In this document: piece after piece, positions 9,080-15,548 of the stretch | Numbering within the stretch: the stretch's first letter is position 1 | Layout of the letters: every line of letters begins with the position of its first letter | From: Mucidula mucida | Taxonomy: Eukaryota > Basidiomycota > Agaricomycetes > Agaricales > Physalacriaceae | Direction of reading: 5' to 3' | Length of the DNA: 15,548 bases | NCBI GenBank assembly: GCA_015501055.1 | Contig: JADNYV010000788.1 | Location: 1-15,548 of the forward strand | Notes under the pieces: generated by a model | What the model saw: the letters and a program-made list of their open reading frames with translations, nothing else | Told to the model about the DNA's origin: nothing | The model's database searches: none | Translations under genes and position numbers: made by a program

Positions 9080-10645
9080 ATAGGAAGAACACTCTCTAAG
9101 CGTCTACCTTGCACGCCAGGTCATGATGCGTGAGAGCCCATGTCGACCAAAGCGCGAACGTACATTGACCACACCACCAGCTTGACTAGCCTTCAACGGT
9201 TATACTACAAGCCTTGAGCCCGTTGAAGCGTACACGGACTCGCCGTCAACGTCTACAAGGAATGTAGTACAAGACTACACTCACTTGAACCGTCTTAACG
9301 AACCGCTCAGCCCTCGTCCCATGTTAATCACTCCCACAGTATAGGTAGAACACTCTCTAAGCGTCTACTTTGCACATCCCGCCATGAAGCGTGAAAGCCC
9401 GTGTCGACCAAAGCGCGAACGTACATTGACCACACCACCAGCTTGACCAGCCTTCAACGGGTATAGTACAAGCCTTGAGCCCGTTGAAGCGTACACGGAC
9501 TCGCCGTCAACGTCTACAAGAAGTGTAGTACAAGACTACACTCCCTTGACCCGTCTTAACGAACCGCGCAGCCCTCGTCCCATGTTACCCTCTCCCACAG
9601 TATAGGTAGAACACTCTCTAAGCGTCTACCTTGCACGCCAGGTCATGATGCGTGAGAGCCCATGTCGACCAAAGCGCGAACGTACATTGACCACACCACC
9701 AGCTTGACTGGCCTTCAACGCTTACAGTACAAGCCTTGAGCCCGTTGAAGCGTACACGGACTCGCCGTCAACGTCTACAAGAAGTGTAGTACACGACTAC
9801 ACTCACTTGAGCCTTCTTAACGAACCGCGCAGCCCTCGTCCCATGTTACCCTCTCCCACAGTATAGGTAGAACACTCTCTAAGCGTCTACCTTGCACGCC
9901 AGGTCATGATGCGTGAGAGCCCATGTCGACCAAAGCGCGAACGTACATTGACCACACCACCAGCTTGACTGGCCTTCAACGCTTACAGTACAAGCCTTGA
10001 GCCCGTTGAAGCGTACACGGACTCGCCGTCAACGTCTACAAGAAGTGTAGTACACGACTACACTCACTTGAGCCTTCTTAACGAACCGCGCAGCCCTCGT
10101 CCCATGTTACCCTCTCCCACAGTATAGGTAGAACACTCTCTAAGCGTCTACTTTGCACATCCCGCCATGAAGCGTGAAAGCCCGTGTCGACCAAAGCGCG
10201 AACGTACATTGACCACACCACCAGCTTGACCAGCCTTCAACGGGTATAGTACAAGCCTTGAGCCCGTTGAAGCGTACACGGACTCGCCGTCAACGTCTAC
10301 AAGAAGTGTAGTACAAGACTACACTCCCTTGACCCGTCTTAACGAACCGCGCAGCCCTCGTCCCATGTTAATCACTCCCACAGTATAGGTAGAACACTCT
10401 CTAAGCGTCTACTTTGCACATCCCGCCATGAAGCGTGAAAGCCCGTGTCGACCAAAGCGCGAACGTACATTGACCACACCACCAGCTTGACCAGCCTTCA
10501 ACGGGTATAGTACAAGCCTTGAGCCCGTTGAAGCGTACACGGACTCGCCGTCAACGTCTACAAGAAGTGTAGTACAAGACTACACTCCCTTGACCCGTCT
10601 TAACGAACCGCGCAGCCCTCGTCCCATGTTACCCTCTCCCACAGT

Positions 10646-11060
10646 ATAGGTAGAACACTCTCTAAGCGTCTACCTTGCACGCCAGGTCATGATGCGTGAG
10701 AGCCCATGTCGACCAAAGCGCGAACGTACATTGACCACACCACCAGCTTGACTGGCCTTCAACGCTTACAGTACAAGCCTTGAGCCCGTTGAAGCGTACA
10801 CGGACTCGCCGTCAACGTCTACAAGAAGTGTAGTACACGACTACACTCACTTGAGCCTTCTTAACGAACCGTTCAGCGCGTACATTGACCCGTCCAAAAG
10901 CTTGACTGCCCTTCAACGGGTATAGTACAAGACTTGATCCCGGTGAAGTGTCCACGGACTCGCCGTCAACGTCTACAAGGAATGTAGTACAAGACTACAC
11001 TCACTTGAACCGTCTTAACGAACCGCTCAGCCCTCGTCCCATGTTAACCACTCCCACAGT
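10646..11060 (+). repeat. 415-bp compound unit, copy 3
   Basis: The junction lies at about 10875. It ends the first 1981-bp higher-order block and is indistinguishable from copies 2 and 4 at the sites compared. Confidence 0.9.
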
Positions 11061-12626
11061 ATAGGAAGAACACTCTCTAAGCGTCTACCTTGCACGCCAG
11101 GTCATGATGCGTGAGAGCCCATGTCGACCAAAGCGCGAACGTACATTGACCACACCACCAGCTTGACTAGCCTTCAACGGTTATACTACAAGCCTTGAGC
11201 CCGTTGAAGCGTACACGGACTCGCCGTCAACGTCTACAAGGAATGTAGTACAAGACTACACTCACTTGAACCGTCTTAACGAACCGCTCAGCCCTCGTCC
11301 CATGTTAATCACTCCCACAGTATAGGTAGAACACTCTCTAAGCGTCTACTTTGCACATCCCGCCATGAAGCGTGAAAGCCCGTGTCGACCAAAGCGCGAA
11401 CGTACATTGACCACACCACCAGCTTGACCAGCCTTCAACGGGTATAGTACAAGCCTTGAGCCCGTTGAAGCGTACACGGACTCGCCGTCAACGTCTACAA
11501 GAAGTGTAGTACAAGACTACACTCCCTTGACCCGTCTTAACGAACCGCGCAGCCCTCGTCCCATGTTACCCTCTCCCACAGTATAGGTAGAACACTCTCT
11601 AAGCGTCTACCTTGCACGCCAGGTCATGATGCGTGAGAGCCCATGTCGACCAAAGCGCGAACGTACATTGACCACACCACCAGCTTGACTGGCCTTCAAC
11701 GCTTACAGTACAAGCCTTGAGCCCGTTGAAGCGTACACGGACTCGCCGTCAACGTCTACAAGAAGTGTAGTACACGACTACACTCACTTGAGCCTTCTTA
11801 ACGAACCGCGCAGCCCTCGTCCCATGTTACCCTCTCCCACAGTATAGGTAGAACACTCTCTAAGCGTCTACCTTGCACGCCAGGTCATGATGCGTGAGAG
11901 CCCATGTCGACCAAAGCGCGAACGTACATTGACCACACCACCAGCTTGACTGGCCTTCAACGCTTACAGTACAAGCCTTGAGCCCGTTGAAGCGTACACG
12001 GACTCGCCGTCAACGTCTACAAGAAGTGTAGTACACGACTACACTCACTTGAGCCTTCTTAACGAACCGCGCAGCCCTCGTCCCATGTTACCCTCTCCCA
12101 CAGTATAGGTAGAACACTCTCTAAGCGTCTACTTTGCACATCCCGCCATGAAGCGTGAAAGCCCGTGTCGACCAAAGCGCGAACGTACATTGACCACACC
12201 ACCAGCTTGACCAGCCTTCAACGGGTATAGTACAAGCCTTGAGCCCGTTGAAGCGTACACGGACTCGCCGTCAACGTCTACAAGAAGTGTAGTACAAGAC
12301 TACACTCCCTTGACCCGTCTTAACGAACCGCGCAGCCCTCGTCCCATGTTAATCACTCCCACAGTATAGGTAGAACACTCTCTAAGCGTCTACTTTGCAC
12401 ATCCCGCCATGAAGCGTGAAAGCCCGTGTCGACCAAAGCGCGAACGTACATTGACCACACCACCAGCTTGACCAGCCTTCAACGGGTATAGTACAAGCCT
12501 TGAGCCCGTTGAAGCGTACACGGACTCGCCGTCAACGTCTACAAGAAGTGTAGTACAAGACTACACTCCCTTGACCCGTCTTAACGAACCGCGCAGCCCT
12601 CGTCCCATGTTACCCTCTCCCACAGT

Positions 12627-13041
12627 ATAGGTAGAACACTCTCTAAGCGTCTACCTTGCACGCCAGGTCATGATGCGTGAGAGCCCATGTCGACCAAAGC
12701 GCGAACGTACATTGACCACACCACCAGCTTGACTGGCCTTCAACGCTTACAGTACAAGCCTTGAGCCCGTTGAAGCGTACACGGACTCGCCGTCAACGTC
12801 TACAAGAAGTGTAGTACACGACTACACTCACTTGAGCCTTCTTAACGAACCGTTCAGCGCGTACATTGACCCGTCCAAAAGCTTGACTGCCCTTCAACGG
12901 GTATAGTACAAGACTTGATCCCGGTGAAGTGTCCACGGACTCGCCGTCAACGTCTACAAGGAATGTAGTACAAGACTACACTCACTTGAACCGTCTTAAC
13001 GAACCGCTCAGCCCTCGTCCCATGTTAACCACTCCCACAGT
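12627..13041 (+). repeat. 415-bp compound unit, copy 4
   Basis: The junction lies at about 12856, exactly 1981 bp after copy 3. It ends the second higher-order block. The next unit starts GGGAG rather than GGAAG, the first difference seen between successive blocks. Confidence 0.9.
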
Positions 13042-13773
13042 ATAGGGAGAACACTCTCTAAGCGTCTACCTTGCACGCCAGGTCATGATGCGTGAGAGCC
13101 CATGTCGACCAAAGCGCGAACGTACATTGACCACACCACCAGCTTGACTGGCCTTCAACGCTTACAGTACAAGCCTTGAGCCCGTTGAAGCGTACACGGA
13201 CTCGCCGTCAACGTCTACAAGAAGTGTAGTACACGACTACACTCACTTGAGCCTTCTTAACGAACCGCGCAGCCCTCGTCCCATGTTACCCTCTCCCACA
13301 GTATAGGTAGAACACTCTCTAAGCGTCTACTTTGCACATCCCGCCATGAAGCGTGAAAGCCCGTGTCGACCAAAGCGCGAACGTACATTGACCACACCAC
13401 CAGCTTGACCAGCCTTCAACGGGTATAGTACAAGCCTTGAGCCCGTTGAAGCGTACACGGACTCGCCGTCAACGTCTACAAGGAATGTAGTACAAGACTA
13501 CACTCACTTGAACCGTCTTAACGAACCGCTCAGCCCTCGTCCCATATTACCCTCTCCCACAGTATAGGTAGAACACTCTTCAAGCGTCTGCTTTGCACCC
13601 CAGGTCATGATGCGTGAGAGCCCATGTCGACCAAAGCGCGAACGTACATTGGCCACACCAGCAGCTTGACTGGCCTTCAACGGGTATAGTCCAGGCCTTG
13701 ACCCAGTTGAAGCGTACACGCACACTCACAAAGTTGACTCAACGTCAGTCCTGGCTTAACCCTCTGCCATACT

Positions 13774-13900
13774 ATAGGAACGACCGTCTCTGAGCGTGCA
13801 TGCTGCACCCGCCAGCAAGAAGTGTGACAGCCCATTGGCCACCAAAGCGGGAGCGTACATTCACAAGGCTGGCCGTAGCTGAACGCGAGACTTGACTGTC
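13774..13900 (+). repeat. Right edge, decayed satellite unit
   Basis: From ATACTATAGGAACG the sequence resembles the 136-bp flanking units at 14991-15240 more than the core: GAGCGTGCATGC, CCAGCAAGAAGTGTGACAGC, CCACCAAAGCGGGAGCGTACA, then TTCACAAGGCTGG. It marks the change from the 261-bp form back to the flank form of the family. Divergence is high. Confidence 0.75.
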
Positions 13901-14316
13901 CTCTTGTTAGGGAGCCTCACCAAAGCGTACCAGAACCCCACCCCCTTCACTGACTTCAAACGCCATACTGACCCAACGGCTGCCCTTCTTACTGCCTAAG
14001 GATGCACCTGAGTGACTCTTAAACCTGCTTCATTCGTCCTACAAACTCATTCGTACTACATAGACTCTTGTTGTACTCTAATCTACTTCTAACCCTATAC
14101 TCTTACTTGCTAAGGATTCGCAAACATCAGTCAACGTTGCACTTTCTGCATTCGGGCTATCAACCACTACATACACTGTTGTTGTACTCTACCTCTATAC
14201 TATCTACTTCTGCCACTGCTCTACCCCTCGACAAGAACACCACTAATACTGAACCAACGGTTGGACTTTCGCGCGAGTGAACATTGAACTTGGTTCATTC
14301 AGGTCACCTCTCCGCT
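13901..14316. other. Non-repetitive C/T-rich spacer
   Basis: No ATG-initiated gene is supported; the two frames here open at TTG or GTG. A 26-bp sequence, ACTACATA.ACT.TTGTTGTAC plus TCTA, occurs at 14055-14080 and 14166-14191 with two differences, 111 bp apart, and CTACTTCT follows both. This is a small local duplication. The stretch could be decayed mobile-element or untranslated sequence, but nothing identifies it. Confidence 0.5.
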
Positions 14317-14411
14317 CTCTACCTTCTGCCGCTCTTCCCCCTCCAACCCACCACCCCCCTCCGCCCCGCCCTCAAGTCCTCCAGCCTGACTTCCCCCACT
14401 CCTTCTCCCCC
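14317..14411. other. Pyrimidine-rich, C-rich tract
   Basis: The plus strand is overwhelmingly C and T, including CCCCCTCC and CCACCCCCCTCCGCCCCGCC. In the plus frame this gives a proline-rich run, but that frame opens at GTG (14277) and has no recognised domain. C-runs of this kind can favour unusual DNA structure on the G-rich complement. No clean four-run G-quadruplex motif was confirmed. Confidence 0.6.
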
Positions 14412-14425
14412 GTTCGCTGGCCTGA

Positions 14426-14481
14426 TCCTCCGCTGCCTCAGAACTTTCAAGGCCAAGTGAAGGCCCTGAAGCAGCGGAGGA
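14426..14481. other. Imperfect hairpin
   Basis: TCCTCCGCTGC (14426-14436) is the exact reverse complement of GCAGCGGAGGA (14471-14481). Inside it, CTCAG pairs with CTGAA plus one mismatch, giving about 15 of 16 pairs around a ~25-base loop. The loop itself holds two GGCC sites. It is not followed by a T-run, so it is not a simple terminator. Confidence 0.7.
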
Positions 14482-14906
14482 CCAGCCCAGTGTACGGGGC
14501 CAGACAGAAGCAGCCTAGGGCTGGCCCTCCCCGTCATCTTTATCCCTTACCTTGGTACCAAAAGGGGCAGTAGTCAAGGCTTCGAGCTGCTGGTGGAAAC
14601 AACTCTCATACTGTTCAAACGAGAGTGTAGCACTCTACTGAATGTTGATGCAAGTGTTGGTGCCCATCCAAGGCGACCCCCCTCAGGCTAAAATGGTTTC
14701 TATCAAGATGACACAATGCTCTCGAAACCCTCTCACCCAAAGGTGAAAGCATAGGAACATGATGCGACCTCGAATTAGAACCACTCAGCGCTGCGGCACA
14801 CTTGCACGCCCATTCCGCTTGAACAGCGTCCAATCCCACCCACCAAGACCGCGACTCGGATAAGGGAGCACGCCGTCCTTTCCTGCAAGAGGAATGTCAC
14901 CCCTCA
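14482..14906. other. Unassigned, low-repeat spacer
   Basis: A 15-bp dyad, AGAGTGTAGCACTCT, lies at 14622-14636 (6-bp arms). Minus-strand frames (14615-14839 and 14785-15087, the latter at 100 codons the longest of interest here) start inside or run into satellite relatives and match no family I recognise. A decayed mobile-element fragment is possible but unsupported. Confidence 0.4.
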
Positions 14907-15240
14907 TAATGGCATACATAGTACCCACCAACGCGCGAAGCGTACACATGCAAGCTTGACTCGACCGTAGTGTTGTCTTATCCCACTCCCATACTATAGT
15001 AACGCCAGCCTCTAAGTGTACACGCCGTACCAGCCAGCATGAAGCGTGAAAGCCCATTACCCACCAAAGCGCGAAGCGTACATTCACAAGGTTGACTCGA
15101 CCGTAGTGTTGTCTTATCCCACTCCCATACTATAGGAACGCCAGCCTCTAAGCGTGCATGCCGTACCAGCCAGCATGAAGCGTGAAAGCCCATTACCCAC
15201 CAAAGCGCGAAGCGTACATTTGCATGGCTGACTTGAACCC
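14907..15240 (+). repeat. 136-bp flank units of the satellite family
   Basis: The segment starts with the second copy of the 77-bp sequence found at 36-112. It continues into one full 136-bp unit (14991-15126) and a partial second (15127 to about 15240), registered on ATACTATAG. The two agree closely (AACGCCAGCCTCTAAG, CCAGCCAGCATGAAGCG, ATTACCCACCAAAGCG). Compared with the core unit they keep the start string, GCATGAAGCGTGAAAGCCC, ACCAAAGCGCGAA and GTACATT, and lack the whole inverted-repeat region. They are probably an outlying, shorter form of the same ancestral unit. Confidence 0.85.
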
Positions 15241-15548
15241 AACATAAGGCTTAATTGCCATTGAAGATCTCAGTGAGAACCACAACCACCCTTGTTTGAC
15301 AGTAGTATTCCTACACCTTCTGCGCTAGTCATATCCTATGGCCAACACTCTATGGCCCAGTCAGCTTCCGAATCGAGATGTATCCTCCAACTATGCTTGA
15401 AGGGGGGTTTAGTCAGCTTCCCTCTCCCCGATCACAATCATTGGGAGTTAAATATCTCAACATCCCTACCATAGGATCTCCTCAAACTCTGAAATATGCT
15501 ATGTCAAACCCTTTACGGCTCTGATAGAGCAAAGAAAACAGGGGTCAA
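15241..15548. other. Unassigned right end
   Basis: No repeat, RNA gene or ATG-initiated frame of note is seen. A 60-codon plus-strand frame opens at TTG (15292) and looks like chance. GTCAGCTTCC occurs at 15360 and again at about 15412, too short to interpret. Confidence 0.5.

Larger units (their letters stand above)
9080..13041 (+). repeat. 1981-bp higher-order repeat, two copies
   Basis: Two adjacent blocks (9080-11060 and 11061-13041) have the same order of seven units: beta with GGTTATACTACAAG, alpha, beta, beta, alpha, alpha, then beta fused to the 154-bp remnant. Every diagnostic site I compared is identical between the blocks. The identity also extends left to about 8400, so the 8404-9079 pair matches 10385-11060 and 12366-13041. 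It stops just right of 13042, where the third block has GGGAGAAC and then a different unit type. This indicates very recent duplication, ongoing homogenisation, or a duplicated assembly path. Confidence 0.9.
3568..13773 (+). repeat. Core satellite array, 261-bp unit, 37 units
   Basis: Registering on ATAGG in CCACAGTATAGG gives 37 unit starts from 3568 to 13564. Spacing is 253, 261, 259, 259, 258 and 260 bp for the first six intervals and 261 bp after that, except for four intervals of 415 bp. Composition of one typical unit (4341-type sequence) counted by hand is A 71, C 85, G 53, T 52, with 20 CpG. Units fall into two types by the segment about 25-60 bases after the start. Alpha has CACATCCCGCCATGAAGCG; beta has CACGCCAGGTCATGATGCG. 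There are 18 alpha-like and 19 beta-like units. No open frame persists, although 261 is a multiple of three, so it is not a repeat-protein gene. The last unit is cut short near 13720 and runs into diverged sequence. Likely role: structural or heterochromatic DNA, by analogy only. Confidence 0.97.

Noticed and set aside
3568..13773. CRISPR array
   Set aside because: Repeats are 261 bp head-to-tail with no unique spacers, and no cas genes are present.
14277..14573. Proline-rich 98-codon frame as a retroelement gag fragment
   Set aside because: It opens at GTG, and its proline content comes from the C-rich tract. No zinc knuckle or protease motif is seen.
36..14983. Long terminal repeats of a retrotransposon
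   Set aside because: The shared segment is only 77 bp, shows no TG...CA ends or target duplication, and encloses no reverse transcriptase or integrase.
14785..15087. 100-codon minus-strand reading frame as a gene
   Set aside because: Its first half is satellite-family sequence, and a sister frame at 14978-15193 gives the same peptide from the next repeat. The second half matches no family I know.
1..15548. rDNA intergenic spacer
   Set aside because: Repeat-rich spacers look similar, but no rRNA gene end is visible at either side and no processing or promoter element could be identified.

Overview
The window holds no convincing protein-coding, tRNA or rRNA gene. It is almost entirely tandemly repeated DNA. 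The longest reading frame is 100 codons and lies across repeats; most other frames open at GTG or TTG, or are satellite sequence read through. The lack of operons, the large satellite, the minisatellite and a TATA-like site point to a nuclear eukaryotic region such as a centromeric, subtelomeric or other heterochromatin-like block. A compact fungal or protist genome is plausible, but I cannot name the species. CpG is not depleted in the satellite (20 counted in one 261-bp unit, about 17 expected from its composition). That argues against long-term C-to-T decay by RIP or heavy CpG methylation.

Layout. 1-112: AT-rich start, then a 77-bp sequence that recurs near the right end at 14907-14983. 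113-345: degenerate ~114-bp repeats, each carrying a 17-bp palindrome. 481-1260: a second repeat family, with a 15-bp direct repeat, a 16-bp dyad, a 132-bp tandem array of 2.8 copies, and decayed relatives built around a CTCTCGCC...GCGAG stem-loop. 1261-1636: a TATA-like site and a 10-bp minisatellite. 1937-3567: the degenerate left edge of the main satellite, mixing ~175-bp and 261-bp units. 3568-13773: the core satellite of 37 units.

Core array. The unit is 261 bp, and from 5118 to 13564 it shows no length change except four identical-looking 415-bp compound units (261 + 154). Units fall into two sequence types, alpha and beta, which interleave. The right half is a higher-order repeat of 1981 bp (7 units plus the 154-bp remnant), present in two adjacent copies that look identical. 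Each unit has two inverted repeats and a strong strand asymmetry (+ strand 60% A+C in the unit counted). 13774-13900: decayed right edge. 13901-14906: non-repetitive, C/T-rich sequence with one imperfect hairpin. 14907-15240: 136-bp relatives of the satellite. 15241-15548: nothing recognised.

Interpretation. The central units are homogeneous and the edge units are older and diverged, which is the expected signature of satellite expansion by unequal exchange. An ancestral ~175-bp unit appears to have gained ~83 bp carrying most of the inverted-repeat module, and only this longer form was amplified. Any function (centromere, replication barrier, non-coding RNA) is inference and cannot be settled from the sequence.
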